A stretch of 64,000 nucleotides of DNA from Anadara kagoshimensis (GCA_021292105.1 CM037857.1:40338916-40402915); one strand, 5' to 3'; shown: positions 1-59,818, counted from the stretch's first letter. Notes: generated by a model from the letters alone, not told the origin. Translations and numbers: made by a program.

Positions 1-46019
<46,019 letters not shown>

Positions 46020-46300
46020 TGAACAGGGCATTAAGGGCACAGTTTATGAGAAAATGAAGAAAATATTAAATTATCTTTGTGAAGAGATAATTCATAGTAA
46101 GCTTTATGTCATTAACATACTGTATTTATCTTGTCTGAGGGAATACAAAAATGGAAACATTTCTATGATTTCAAATTGGACACGACAATAATAATTATTC
46201 AGTTACTTACATCATGTAAGGCAAAGGAGTAGCAGGGGACAAGTCGTTGCTAATAATTCTGATTCCAATTTATCCACGATGTAATAAATCTCCTTTCATG
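46020..46300 (+). terminator. Candidate 3' UTR and poly(A) signal of the PARP14-like gene
   Basis: The first AATAAA after the stop is at 46283-46288, about 265 bases downstream. No other signal decides the 3' end; later AATAAA motifs occur near 47008 and 47400. Confidence 0.4.
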
Positions 46301-46503
46301 AAAAACCTCATTTCTGTAAAAACTTCACTTAGAAAATATTTTTGTAAAAGTTTTAACCAAGTACAGCACTGTCAATCACCAAATTATCATTTGTACCCTT
46401 GCCCAATTTTCTACTCTAAAAATTTCATCATTGAGGAAGACTATTTTTATTTCATAATTTTTCAAAGACAAGTTAAACGAAGGAAGTGACAACAAAACAG
46501 ATC

Positions 46504-46812
46504 GTGAATGTAAGTAATAGCGGTAGTCATTACATGTCCGCACTCTAGATCAGACAATTTCTATTGTGAATGTAAGTAATAGCGGTAGTCATCATATGTC
46601 CGCACTCTAGATCAGACAATTTCTATTGTGAATGTTAGTAACAGCAATAGTCATTACATGTCCGCACTCTAGATCAGACAATTTCTATTGTGATTGTTAG
46701 TAAAAGCGGTAGTCATCGCATGTCAGCACTCTAGATCAGACAATTTCTATTGTGAATGTAAGTGATAGTCAATATGTCTCCAGATCGGACAGTTTTTATT
46801 GTGAATCATCCT
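46504..46812. repeat. 62-bp minisatellite, about 4-5 copies
   Basis: Unit starts GTGAATGTAAGTAATAGCGG and includes GTCCGCACTCTAGATCAGAC. Starts at 46504, 46566, 46628 and 46690, then a decayed fifth. It lies in or just after the 3' UTR. Confidence 0.94.
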
Positions 46813-47149
46813 AATTTATGCCCCTACTTTACTTTAGATCGGACAATTTGATGCTTCTAAATTATTTAGTGTTGCAAACTGTAAATCATGAAAACAAGAA
46901 ATTGACACAAAGGTTATAAAAACTATATTTAGGAGTAGCATTTATCTATTTACTTAACATATAAATTGGTTTGTGTATTGTAGAGTTGGCTAAATTCTTT
47001 ATGCCACAATAAACATGCATGGATGTGTTAATTTTAATTGTCTTTTCTGAAACTACAGGGCCAATAAGAACCAAAGTTGATTTGAAAAAATTTCTGTAAA
47101 CAGAAAATATAAAAGTTTTAACAAATCAATCTCTTGACACATCCAACAT

Positions 47150-47305
47150 GCCAAAGTTAATTTAACAAAAACAAACATACTAATCCATGTCCAAATTGTA
47201 ATCCCAAAGCAAAGTAAAAACTTTGAAACTGACAAATTTATTTAATCATGTGCATGTTTACTAGGGAAGTGAGGTTGTGTGCTTTGTAAGGGTAAGCAAC
47301 TACAT
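47150..47305 (-). repeat. Conserved dispersed repeat (CTTCCGGAGCACC type), minus copy 1
   Basis: On the minus strand: TACCCTTACAAAGCAC, CTCACTTCCCTAGT, TTTCAAAGTTTTTACTTTGC, GACATGGATTAGTATG. Same core as 49440, 51132, 58795 and 63945. Probably the conserved domain of a metazoan SINE family; the family name is not established here. Confidence 0.6.
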
Positions 47306-47786
47306 GTAACTTGTTCATATTTATTGACAAATTTAGTTCAAAACAATTTTATAGGTAACTATGATTTTATTGTTCGATCAAGTAAATATTTGTTGAAACA
47401 AATAAAGTCACTTTTTAATTGAAAATGCATAAAACTATTTGGTTCACAATAGCCATTCCCAGAGTCTGAGACTCGCAACTGTTGGGAAGGACTGTTTACA
47501 TTTTCAATAGTCTCCTATGTATTTAAATGTTGAAATTGTCAAGACAAAAAATGGTTGTGAACTCTGACTTATTTTGGATACTGCACCAATTATACCTGAA
47601 CAAAAAGTATACCTTGATAACACAAATTGTGGTAAAATGAAAAGCATATATTTGATACATTTAATTAAAAATTATTTTGAAATTTAAAATAAATACACCA
47701 GTCATTTAGATAAAATGAAAAGGAAATTTTATAGAATGAAATAAATATATCTTTTGAAAAAATAATCAACGTTAAAATAATGATAA

Positions 47787-48228
47787 CAAGGGTTCGTACA
47801 GGCTTAAAAAACGCCTTAAGTTTAGAGATTTTCCCTAAAAAGACCATAAAAACAAGTCTGACCATAAAAAGCCCTTGAATTTATCCCGAAGGCCCTAAAA
47901 AGCAATAAAAGGCCAGATGGGTGTCTGTCTTTCGATATTAAATGGTTGCAAGTAGACTTATATAAAAAAAAATAAAAATAAGTTACGTTGAAATGAGTAA
48001 TTTAAAGGTACCTGGCATTCCAAATGCCCAACTATAACCTTATCCACTCCAAGTGTTGTTACTATGGACACGTAATTAATTGTTTTATTGATTTAATTGT
48101 CTTTGCACAAATATTTGTTGTTAAAATTGTCTTTCTGGTTTCTGATTCTTTTTGAATTTGCAAATAAGACCCTGAAAAGACCCTAAAAAGTCATTAAATG
48201 TGGAGTACAAATGTCTGTACGAACTCAA
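47787..48228. mobile_element. TIR element, CAGGGTTCGTACAG family, copy 3 (degraded ends)
   Basis: Same interior as copies 1 and 2. Ends CAAGGGTTCGTACAGG and CTGTACGAACTCAAG are mutated, and no clear target duplication remains. Confidence 0.75.
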
Positions 48229-48456
48229 GATGACATTAACTGCACAGTATTAGTAAGATAATTAATTGTATTATTATAAATATTTTAAAATTTTCAATAG
48301 AATTTATCTTTAATGATTGACTGATATAAGTTTGTTAATATCATACCTTTATTGTAGGAGGTTCATGTATACATTTCTGTTATTAAAACTGTGTAAATTA
48401 GTTTCTTTTTTTGTCATTTGTAATTTTCATTTCAGAAATTTTTGTTATAGATAGGA

Positions 48457-48721
48457 GTTCAGTAATGGTTTTTAACATCCCAGTCAAGAATATTTAACTA
48501 ATATCGAGATCTCGCCAGCTATAGGTGAAAGTGCAGAAATTTTGCCTGTGCATTAGGCTGATGGCATTATACAGCAGGGTTCTTAAGCGTGCCAAGCCCA
48601 CTGTGACACGGGACCTAATTTAAGTTCCCATCTGAACTTTCATTTCGTAATGCCAAGTGCTTGGCAAAAGAACAGCCACTACCCACTTTCAAGTCAGAGG
48701 ATCGAACTCACAACCTTGGTG
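48457..48721 (-). mobile_element. tRNA-headed SINE, antisense, head truncated (downstream of PARP14-like gene)
   Basis: Flanked by TAGATAGGA at 48448-48456 and 48722-48730. The body matches the other copies; the tRNA part ends at CGAACTCACAACC. Confidence 0.85.
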
Positions 48722-49439
48722 TAGATAGGAAATGCATAATTAAATTGGTAACATTTCACATCTAAGACTTACTAATGTAAGAAATCAAAACACTGATATG
48801 TCATTGTACTTGCTACATTAGTACATTATTAAGTACAGGTTGCTACTAATTAGTGTTTTGTCATGTGTTTAGTGACCATCCAAAGTCGGAGTAGACACAA
48901 AAGATAGAAACTTCCAAAGAAGTTAATAAAGGAATAACATTATATATATAGACAGCTGGTTATAAAAATTCCAGGATACAGTTTCACAATCTTTCCATAA
49001 CTAAGGTATTCATAACTTAAACATGGTAACTTATGGCAATCTCTTTTTTGAATCATGAATAACAAAATTTTCAAACTAAATAAAAATATTGTTAGCTTAA
49101 CTGATCTGCAAAATGACACCTTAAATTCTGGAGTATCTTTGCAGTTAACAAAATTATTAAGATGTAAAATTGGACAGATTTAAGGTAAACCTTAGTTAAG
49201 GTATGATTGTGAAACTTTGGACTGACTTTGGACTTGAACATATACTGGAATGTGTTGCTTCACAAGAATATAGAACTAGAAATTCAGTAATATTTAGTTT
49301 TAATATATGGTTATAATTGCCTTGATTTCTTATTCCACTTGCTTGTTGTATCATGTTTTTTTTTCGTTGCCTTGGTAATTTCAAGTACGTTAATGGCAGA
49401 ATCCATTTAAAAACTCAATCTTGAAGCAATATTATAGTC

Positions 49440-49590
49440 AAAAACAAACATACTGATCCATGTCCGAATTACAATCTAGAGGCAAAGTAAAAAACTTTGA
49501 AACTGACAAGTTAGGTGAAACACATGAACTTCCACCAGAGAAGTGAGGCCAGGTGCTCTGGAAGGGTAAGCACCTCCTATTTAATCAGAG
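49440..49590 (-). repeat. Conserved dispersed repeat, minus copy 2
   Basis: The best-preserved minus copy: GTGCTTACCCTTCCAGAGC, ACCTGGCCTCACTTCTCTGG, TGGAAGTTCATGTGTTTC, ATTCGGACATGGATCAGTAT. Confidence 0.7.
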
Positions 49591-49705
49591 GTAGGAATGA
49601 TAGTCCAGTTTAGTAATCTGTGGTCTTAATAAATTTTGTCTTGTTTTTTTTTTAGTTCATTCATTTATTGTTTTGTGTTCTTGATTATGTTAGTTATAGT
49701 CAAGT

Positions 49706-50160
49706 ATAGGCCGACAGCATTGACCTGTTCATTTGACCGTTCATTAGGAATATTGAAGGATGATTTATCTTATATATGTGTAGTGTAAGGATACACAGTT
49801 ATGCTTTGCATGCCATAAAAAAATAAATGTGTCACCTTTACATAAATGTACTAGTCCCGATTTCAAAATCATATCTTTACTAAGATTTTCCTTAACTTAA
49901 AATTTGCGAATTTTGGCAATGTTTGACTATGGATGTACATTTTTGACGAAACTAATTGCAGATGTTATAAGCTTGAAGTGATCATGATCTTCAAACTTTC
50001 ACCGTAAATTGCTAAATAACTTAACAATTTGCAAAAATATTGAGATTTCAAATTTTCTAGATTTAAGTAAAGGAAAATCATGAATGTGAAACAAGAGTCT
50101 GGTTCATAATAAATATTGAATTAAAGGCCAAACGAACAGGTCAAAGTTGTTTGCCTTACA
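49706..50160. mobile_element. MITE with TAGGCAAACA...TTGACCTGTTC inverted ends, copy A
   Basis: The left end ATAGGCCGACAGCATTGACC with TGTTCATTTGACC is inverted at 50120-50160 (GGCCAAACGAACAGGTCAAA, GTTGTTTGCCTTA). The interior is AT-rich and non-coding. Confidence 0.75.
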
Positions 50161-50629
50161 TCAGTTTCTAGCTACAAATCATATTTTTGAATGAACACCT
50201 TCACAGGTACACTAGCTTCCACTATGAAAATTTAGTCAATATTCAAAATGGTGTGAACACACTTACGATTTACACATAAAATGTAAATATTTTGAATTTA
50301 ATAAAGAAAACAAAAATCTTCTCAAGTTTTAATATAAAAACATTTAATATCACAATTCAAATGTAAATACAGCGCCAAATGAGAAATCAAATAAATAAAT
50401 TTATTACATCTACATATAGGAAAAAATAAATATGTCATCAATACTACATGACAAGTTCTGAGCAAAATTCATGTCAAGCCATTAAAACAAAAACCTGAGT
50501 AAATTTCATGTCAAACCATTAAAACAAAAACTTGAACAAAATTCATGTCCAGCCATAAAAGCAAATCGAGAATAAAATTGCAATTATACAACTAAATGAC
50601 ATAAATCTTGAGCGCAAAATTAATCTGTC

Positions 50630-51840
50630 GTATATATGGAATATTCCTCAAATCCATTAATTATTGTCATCTTTTCTATATCCTTCATATGACAATTTAA
50701 AAGATCATTTATAGTTTTTTAAATGAAAAAAATTCTAAACATTCTATCTAAAAATAAACTCGCTGTTTAATTTTTTTACATTGGAAACAGTGTACAAATC
50801 AAATCAAAACAGACATCTTATACAATGCAAAAGGACACTATTTGTTTGATTTTGCGCTTTTGTGAGAATTATAATAGTGAGAATTATTGATCAAAGACAA
50901 TATCAATGAAATCTCATACAAGAAACAATGAAATACAAGATCGTTTTAAAAACAATAATTGATATAAACAAGATCAAATTAAAACCAAAATATGAAAAAA
51001 ATACCATAAATATTTTCTTATAACTTTGAATAATGATTTAAATTATTTCTTGTTCTAATGTTTATAATTAGTAAAAAAAAGCTATTTATGCCCTTACACA
51101 ATATAACAGAGGAGTACAAAAATTTAATCATTCAGGGTAACCCAGTCTCACTTCCCTGGTGGAAGATCGCGTGTTTAAATTATTTGGCCAATTTCAAAGT
51201 TTTTACATTGCTTTGGGGATATGATTTATACATGAACTAGTATGGAATTTTCCTCAAATCCTTTAATTAATGCCATCTTTTCTATATCCTTCATTTGACT
51301 ATTTTAAAAGATCAACTATAATCTTTGAAATGAGAAAAATTATAAACATGCTACCTAAAATTTAAAATTACAGTTTAAAAGCGTTTTTCACATTGAAAAC
51401 AATCTAAAAATCAAACCAAAACAAACATACGTATCTTTATACAATGCAAAGAAGACAATATTTGTTCAATGTTGTGCTTTTGTGAGAATTGAAATAGCGA
51501 GAATGAGTGATCAAAGACAATATTAATGAGATCTTTTACTTGTTCAGGAAAAAAAATTAAATATCAGACTGTTATAAAAACAAATACTACTGTAAACAAG
51601 GCAAAAATTAAAACCAAAATATGAAAAAAGCCATAAAATATTTTCTTATTAGTTTGAAAAATGATTGAAATTATTTTTTGTTGTAATGTTTCTAAATAAA
51701 AAGTTAAAATTTGAGCTATTTATGCCCTTATACAATGTTACAGAGGAGTACAAACATTTTATCATGCAGGTTTACCCAGCCTCACTTCCCTGGTAGAAGT
51801 TCATGTGTTTAAATGAATTTGCCAAGTTTTTAATTTTATA
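50630..51840. repeat. About 600-bp tandem duplication
   Basis: Copies start near 50633 and 51240 with GGAATATTCCTCAAATCC / GGAATTTTCCTCAAATCC. They run in parallel through CATCTTTTCTATATCCTTCA, AATCAAA-C-AAACA and the conserved dispersed repeat. Diverged by many substitutions, so old. Confidence 0.88.
51132..51245 (+). repeat. Conserved dispersed repeat, plus copy
   Basis: CCAGTCTCACTTCCCTGGTG, GGAAGATCGCGTG, TTTCAAAGTTTTTACATTGC. Part of the duplicated segment 50630-51840; its partner lies at 51768-51840. Confidence 0.65.
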
Positions 51841-52069
51841 TACTTAGAAATTTGAAAAATCGTATGACCTTTTCAGTTTGATTAAGATTCATGTATTTCA
51901 ACATGAAAAAAGGACCAACGAGAATGGAATTGTTTCATGTGATGGCTTAAATTTTGCTTATGACCTGCTAATTTAGCAGCTTCTTGCTCTACAATATTTT
52001 TAAAAAGAAAAGAAAAAACATAGAGTCTTTTATTTGACGACCGCCCTGAATTGAAACTACTGTAATTTT

Positions 52070-52850
52070 CCCTTAAAATGTATCTTAGTTATGAATTGAG
52101 AAATACTTCTGACATTGTAAACTGAAAACGTGAAAACATTATGAATTATGATCATCATTTGATACCAAAATTTTCAAGTTTATTAAAAAAAAAATAAATA
52201 AAAAATAAAATAAAATAAAAAATAAATTGGTAAGAGATCAAAAGAGTTTCTATCGCTCATTTTATATGTAGACTGATGAGTATTCAAGCAAAAGTCTTCT
52301 GTAAATTTATTGACTAGAACCAAATCTAATTATGTAAAAGCCAAAAAGATCTATTTTAAGTAATGTTGGACAAACTAGAACAATAACTACTATTGTTAAC
52401 AAAATAGCTTAATTGGTAGGAATAGACATTATATAACTTTTTCGGAATTAGGAAAGAACGCAATGATAAATGTAATGTAATTCACATGTGTCAACAGCTG
52501 ACAAAGTATTAAAATACTTAAATATTGTCTTGAAAAATTAGTAATGAATTTTAAAATATTTTCAATATTATAATCTGAAAGAAATAAAAATTATGATAAC
52601 CAGTTGATCAAAAGATTTTTGAAATTAATAATAATTAAAGTAAAATTAATAAAATAATATTTAAAAAATTATAAATTATATTTGTAAGAGATCAACAGAT
52701 TTGAATCGCCCATTTTATACATAGGACTTCGGAAAATGTTTTGACAGACTCGAACCACAAAATATAAATGGAACTAAACAAAACTCTATTTTAAGTAATG
52801 TGTGACAAGCCAGAAACAGCCAATAATGCAAACCAAATAGATAAATTGAC
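52070..52850. repeat. Diverged tandem duplication of about 450 bp
   Basis: Parallel landmarks: GGTAAGAGATCAAAAG/TGTAAGAGATCAACAG (about 52228, 52680), CGCTCATTTTATATGTAG/CGCCCATTTTATACATAG, CTATTTTAAGTAATGTTGGA/CTATTTTAAGTAATGTGTGA. Confidence 0.75.
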
Positions 52851-52999
52851 CATCTCTTTTTGAGAGATATGTCCATTTAAAACTCTTAAATACATTTCCT
52901 TATCAAGCGACCAGATGCCCCTATATTGAAAGATTAGAGCAGTAATGTAAGATAAAATATCATTAAACCAATCAAAATCAATTTATTGGAAAATCATCT

Positions 53000-55015
53000 C
53001 ACTGAAAGCTCCTCTCTATTAAAATCACTAAAAGATTAAAAGTCGTAGTTAAATAAAGCACTTGGTATGTGACTAGCAGCAAATGTAACCGACGAAGGAT
53101 CTCTGCTTTTTATATATTAAATGCAAACTATAATCTCATCTCGCATAAAACCACATGTAAAAGTCATCACCTAAATCACTATAGGTTTAAATGTTGTTTT
53201 TTTAGAGATAAATAATCATTCCTTTTAAATTTATGAACAGTATGTTTAAAGAGACGTGTTCTATAACATATTAAACCAGTTTTTAATTTAACAGCACTAG
53301 ACTTGTTTTGCAATACAATTCGTCATCATACTGCTATGACTGTTTCCTTTTTTGATTCTCTCAAAGTATTTTGTCTTAAGTTGAGGTCAATGACGACAAT
53401 AAAATCATTATATAAAGACATATGGTGGAATAGTTTCTGCATACAAGATCAGTCTCAAACACCTCCGTCGCCAATATTGACGAGATGTAATTTCTAAGAT
53501 TTTATGCTATTGGTAGCTAAACATTACTACGACGGTTTTAACCTATAATTTAGAACTTATAACAACGATTTTACTTCCGACAGAATGTAAATGTGTGCGT
53601 GATTTAAATTGTATTAAAACATTTTTGCATAATAAGATCAAATTGTTTTGAAACAAAAATAATTTTTGACAAAAAACGTTGTGCAATTGGCATTTAAACA
53701 TTGAAATAATTGTATATTAATTGATAGTAATGCGGGAAGATGCTTACATGCGACCACTGAACAAATGAAATGGAATGATAAATTTGGCATATTTGTAAAA
53801 AATATGAGAATTCTTTTGAGAATTGAAGATTCTATGCTAACATTTTCCTATACATTATATTTGCCTGTAAAAGTAGATTATCAGGCGTGATATGTTGCAT
53901 TATAAGGTCACCCTTTATCCTGAAACTCGGATAGTAACAAAGCATTGTTTACGCATATTATAGAAATTACGTTTACACGTGTCTTATCGTCAAGTAATGT
54001 ATGGACTGACGTTAACACGCGGCGGAATAAATCACTGACACCTCTAAAACAAAACAGGTGATGGATGAAAGGAATGATAGAACCATTCAGTTACTGAAAC
54101 ATATGAGCCGGGACTAAAATGTAATATGAGGATACATGAAGCATAGTAAATATCATCTCGAGGACCAAGGGACCATCTTCACTGTGTTTATCATTGAAAT
54201 TCCCGAAGTAATAGAGTTCAACGCACAGCTGTATGCAGACGGCTGTTGACTATACACAAAATGAGGACCGCCTTTGATACTCGCTTGCTTCAAAATACCT
54301 TTTGACTTTAGAAACACTTAGAAAGTAAACGACACCAGAAAAGTACACAAAGATCCACCGCAACACATACCTGGGAGTTGGCATTAGTGACGGATATACG
54401 AGGAGAAAACGACGAATCGTTCCTCGGGATAAACGAACAGCCTCTAATCAGTTTTGACCCTCAGCATTAGCATCCACTACTAAACAGCATTTCACGAAAG
54501 CTCACCTGCCTGTTATCGATTTTAACTGAAAATTCTTTTAGATAATATCCCTGGTACTGACGAAAATGGTTTATTCCTAGCTAGAAATTTGGTGTTAACA
54601 ACATCTAACATTTCCGAAATATATATGTTTTAATTATATTGTATATTTGCTCTTACTACAATTTACTTTAGTAAAGCTAACCGAGTTTTGCATAACAGAT
54701 TTTGACGATGTATTATGTTTGAACGAGCGATCAAACCCATATGTCTCCGTAAGATTGTACTATTTTTTCCAAAAATGATGCTAAAAGGAACAAAAGTATA
54801 CACAATATTAAAATAAATGAAATGGCTACCTAAAAAGCCCCCTAGGATTCTTTATGTCCTTTGAAAAAATAGATACTAAAATGAAGATAAGCACAACAAC
54901 AAACAATATGGCTACTTAAAAGAAAATATACAAATATGAATTAAAAATTTTTTACGTTCTTGTTCAAACCTGATGCATTTTTATTAGCATTCCTAAACAC
55001 TTTGGACCCACATTA
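53000..55015. other. Intergenic, nothing recognised
   Basis: No long frame, repeat or RNA gene is evident. 53900-54500 is less AT-rich than its surroundings and looks unique, so it might hold regulatory sequence or a non-coding transcript, but I see no specific signal. Confidence 0.4.
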
Positions 55016-55020
55016 TAATG

Positions 55021-55264
55021 GCATAGGTAAACAACATTGACCTGTTCGCTAGACCTTTCATTAGGAATATTCATATAGAGGAATCTACCCAATACATGGG
55101 TAGTGTTAGGATTTCACTTAATTAAAATATGTACACAAAACAATGACTAGTGTCCACATTGTATAGACGAAATGAGCATGCGCGATACCTATACATAAAT
55201 GCACTTGTCCATCATTATTATTTGAATCAACGGTCAAACGGACAGGTCAATACTGTTTGCCTAT
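55021..55264. mobile_element. MITE with the same inverted ends, copy B
   Basis: Left ATAGGTAAACAACATTGACC with TGTTCGCTAGACC; right GGTCAAACGGACAGGTCAAT with ACTGTTTGCCTAT. Shares CATTAGGAATATT and ATACATAAATGCACTTGTCC-like text with copy A. Confidence 0.78.
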
Positions 55265-55689
55265 AGCTATCTAATCGTTCTTTAACAGCAATCGACAACA
55301 GATAATTTGGTCAATATCGGTATTTCAGATGATACATGTGAGTCTTGCAGACACAAACATACTTCAGTCATTTTAAAAAAATAAGACTAGAACAAATAAA
55401 TTTACATGATGAAATTCTTGAAGCACTGAAACACAAAATAAAATTACAAATAGAATCATACCAATTATTACACATATGTACCACAATACATTGTAAAATC
55501 TGCAATGGGTAAATAAAAAACTGCATTCAGGTAATAACAAACCAGTTCAGACTAACAAAAATGTCCGCTTTCATATTATTTTATATATTTAATGATGTCA
55601 TAAATGCAACAACTTGAAAAATTTAACCCATGGCTTGTCATTTAAAACAATCGAAAATTTAATTTTGTTGTGCGCTTTGTTTTAATCTA

Positions 55690-55830
55690 GTATGGACCTC
55701 TCCCGAGAGAACTGTTCTCCTATAGTGTTGTCTGGAGAGGTATAGGGCCCGAGCCGATGGCGATGTCACTATAGCTCTCCAGACAACACTATAGAAGAAC
55801 TGTTCCAGAGGGAGAGTTCCATAATAGATT
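55690..55830. mobile_element. 140-bp near-perfect hairpin (foldback MITE)
   Basis: Arms of about 52 bases: GGACCTCTCCCGAGAGAACT then CTATAGTGTTGTCTGGAGAG, inverted in CTCTCCAGACAACACTATAG then AACTGTTCCAGAGGGAGAGT. Spacer about 25 bases. Flanks read TA-TGGA...TCCA-TA, fitting a TA target duplication. Confidence 0.85.
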
Positions 55831-55839
55831 TAGTACATC

Positions 55840-58790
55840 ACATGTCTTTGTTTTAATTAATCTTTAAATTAACTATCAATTTTATTCAGCTTCATAGATT
55901 TTCAACAGTTATAAACAATTCGAACAATAATAATTATCATTTAATAATAAATAAATAAAACAATAATAAAATAAATAGATAAAAACTACTATAAATCTCA
56001 ACATTGATGTGCATTCACAGAAATTTAAAAATAATAAAAGTACAGTCCCTGAGGGACTATACTTTGATCTCGAGGGACTTTCTAGGTATGGTCCCGTTGC
56101 TATCAGTAGTCAAGAACAGATGGATTCTACATCGAATAATATTCATGTAGTTACCCAATGATTATTAAACAAATTAACATGTGATGTACTAACTATGATT
56201 TTAAGGTATGTTACTTAACCTAAAACTGTGCACTCGAGAAAACCAATAAATGCCTCTATTTGTATTAGATAAATCTTCTACACGTATAATTGCTTGATTA
56301 GATTGAAATTTACTGAAGTTACTTTTTATTTGCATACAAGAACAAACCTTAGATTTGCACTACCTTTTTTAAGTGTAGAAAAATATTATTAATTCTTGTT
56401 TTTTGATTCTGATAAAATAATAAAGAAATGTTCCACATGTTTACCTTCAGTAATTGATTTAAAAAAATATCCATCAATAATTAATTAATGATTTTATATC
56501 TTTTAAATATGAATATATAACATTAAATAAAATATATCACGAAATGTAATTTATAGTTCTAAAGCAACTTTTACATGTAATCAATGAGCTAGATAATATA
56601 TTAGAATATATAGTATACATTTTCCAAAATTACCGTTCTGAACTTAAACTTCCAATTTAGACATGGTTACTGCTAATTAACATGCAATTACTAGTACAAA
56701 AGTAGTGACAATGAATTTACTTTTTCTTCGTATTGTTCATTTTAAGTAGTGGTATAAGTTTTGTTCTTGATATGTAAATGAAAAATAATAAGTAAGGAAA
56801 ACTGTGGCACGTTTTTGAACATGCACATCATAAAATATTAGATTTGCAAATTATCCATTCTGTATATTCCATATCTTTTTCATAGGCGACTGTCAAGATT
56901 TCAAGGAACGTTTGTCCTATAGGACTTTTTCGATGGAATTACATTGGTTGATAGGTATAATACAAACAGGAAAAAACCATATTATATGGAACTTGCAAAA
57001 AGACTTAAAAACCTTTCTTTTAACCGGATTTCAACAAAAGTAGGAAATCGTTTTTGACACTTTACATATGATGAGAGTAAGCTCCAATATGTTACTATAA
57101 AGTTTTCGAAAATATTGAAAGATACCAAAGTTTTCAAACTTCCTTTTTACCAGGTGACAGTAAAAGAAAGAAATTGTCAGTTTTAATTTTGACAAAAGGG
57201 TCTGGTGGAGTGTTTATAATCAAGAAGCATTTAGCAAACAAATAATATATCTTCTGCACAATTTGATAACTAAATAAAAATGTGTTTTTATCAGAAAAAA
57301 ATCTGAAAATTACACACTCGGTAACAAGTACCAATCATTTATGTACACAAAAATTGTGCGTTTGTAAATAACAACATCAACTTAGTAATTTAAAAATAAG
57401 GTAAAATTAATAAACTTTTACACAAACAGAAAGATGCACAAATGGAACAATAATTTAAACAAGAATATGTAGACAATTGTAGCACATTAATGCACTGCCT
57501 TAAATAAACAAGAGTTGTCATATGAAATCCAACGCATGCGTAATATCTAATCTGAAAACTTTTCTTTAATAATCAAAATCTTTACCGTTAGACGTAAATA
57601 AAATGTTATTGAAATCATGTTTTCGAAAAGCAATCACAATGGAATCAAGATAGAAAAAAATTGTCTTTTTGTCATAAAAAGCAGTTTCCTATTAGTGTGA
57701 CGTGACCCAATAACATGCAAACATAGAGAACATGCTTTTTATCTCTTGAGATTTAAAAGGAAACATAAAATACCAATCGTCAATAAAATTTTTAAACTTA
57801 ACAATAAACATAATAGTTGTAACAGTAATTATGTATGACTAGATAAAAACATGCATTTAGAATTTATGTTGTCAAAGAATGTCTGAAACAAGATGGTAGT
57901 TATACTCTCCGATCAAAACAAAATTTCACAAATTTCAAAAAGTCAACTTATTGTATGATAATATAACGGTTATTATGAAAAGGAACGTAATACAGTTGTT
58001 GCACATTGTTATCTTTCCTGGCTTCTCTACAGGTGACATTTTGTGTGTTAAATATATTAGCATGAGATTTTGTTTGTGTAATACACATCATATTTTATTT
58101 TGATAATCTTCAACTAAAGAAATCTTGGTTTGCTTTCGAAATAAATTTTCACTTTAAATTGACATCCTGAAAATGACATTTTACCCGGTAATGGGTCACA
58201 CTGTAAGTAAATAATCTTCATTGATTGATGCGATATCAAATTAAATATAGTATTTTTAAAACATTTGTAATATGATTCATATGTCATCGATTTTTTTGAA
58301 AAAAAACTTTATATTTATGCATTGACGTACAAGTACTGTTTTGTGTAAATTTTGTGTAGAGACTATCAATTATTACCAAGTTCTTTTTTGTTTTGGAAAG
58401 ATGTTATTATTGTAAGTTCCATTAAAACGGTATTAGTTTTATAATGGGTTGTAATTACATATTGTACCAGTTTTAATTGTAACTAATGTGAACTAGAAAT
58501 AAATCGGGATTTTGAATAATAAGTAATGAATCCTTTACATTAAAGTCGGGTAAATTTTAGAAATTCATTAATATGTGTTTGACAAAATGTTTTTTAAGTT
58601 TGTGTATGGAGAATAAATAATATTGTCAGAACCCTCAAAAAGTTTTATGGTTGTAATCACATTATTGTTAATAAGTTGGATGTCTCTGTGTTCAGGGTTG
58701 CCTTGGATGTACTTGACGTCCAATAGTTCCATGTTCCTTTCACCGTTCAATTTTGATTTAACACGTGACGGGTGTAACTAGCTAATTTAG
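55840..58790. other. Intergenic AT-rich sequence, nothing recognised
   Basis: A small palindrome lies at 56042-56060 (GTCCCTGAGGGAC). No coding, RNA or repeat signal that I can support. Confidence 0.4.
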
Positions 58791-58794
58791 GTGC

Positions 58795-58920
58795 GTACCC
58801 TTCCGGAGCACCCGACCTCACTTCTCTGGTGGAAGTTGACTTATATCTCGTAATTTGTTCGTTTCAAAGTTTTTACTTTGTTTCTGAATTGTGATTCGGG
58901 CAAGGATTAGTATGGTTGTT
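58795..58920 (+). repeat. Conserved dispersed repeat, plus copy
   Basis: TACCCTTCCGGAGCACCCGA, CCTCACTTCTCTGGTGGAAG, TTTCAAAGTTTTTACTTTG, ATTCGGGCAAGGATTAGTAT. A further copy begins at 63945 and runs off the window. Confidence 0.7.
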
Positions 58921-59609
58921 TTTTATTGATATCATTTTACAAAATTATTGATGTTAATGGTAGATAATAACTTAAGGGGAGATCATCAAAGAGTTGGGCC
59001 GACTTCGCTGTTTGTCGGTATCTTCAATTTTGGAAATCAGCAGTTAATCCTGACAGATGTGTGATGGTAATTATGTGAATTGTAGATGCTACATACATAA
59101 TGATTGTTTAATTGCCTTTCTCTTATGAATTAGTTCATAATGTAACTACGCTTTTGGGATTGATTATGATTTACACATAGATTGTTATGCTTGTTTAGAT
59201 TATATTTATATTCCTAATTAACGTTGAACCATCTAGTTGGTAACCAGCCATTGACACTGTCCTAAATTGTCTATCGCATTTTATTGCGTTCATGAGGCCC
59301 TATTCATGTGTATTAACAATGTGAAACAACTCTATTAGTATCGCTTTCTTAATAACTTACCATTATTACCTAGACATCAATTGTTTTTAAGAATAAACTG
59401 TAAGGAAAACCAAATTATTGATGTCTTAATATAATCTAATTAAAATACCAATTTTAATGATTTTAGTTAAAAATTCTTACATTAGCTTATCTGCAACACT
59501 TGCGTAAACAAAACAAAAATTCTCGCCAAAAATATTAAATTCGAAAATGAATCTTTGGATTAATTTAATCAATATTGTGATTGCTTTAATCGCTATCTTC
59601 CGTATCCAT

Positions 59610-59818
59610 TTAATCTGACGAGTCGTTGCTACTCTGATCCTGAGATATCCTTGGTAAATCTTGTTTGAAGAATGGGTAATATGGGAACCATAATGGTAGT
59701 TGCGACATTTGATATTTCATCTCATAAGGCAGATAAGGCGGTGTGTGGAAATTGCTTTGATGAAACGGCCATAGAGAATATACAGCTTCGTCTTTGGGAT
59801 CCGTAGATGGCATACGAC
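59610..59818 (-). CDS. T-box gene last exon: aromatic C-terminal tail
   Basis: 69 codons plus TAA, acceptor ttttcaag. It encodes [20 protein letters not shown], then [20 protein letters not shown], ending in an acidic/serine tail. The YSLWPF cluster loosely recalls short repressor-binding peptides, but I cannot assign one. A candidate poly(A) signal (AATAAA on the minus strand) lies at 59285-59280. Confidence 0.8.
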
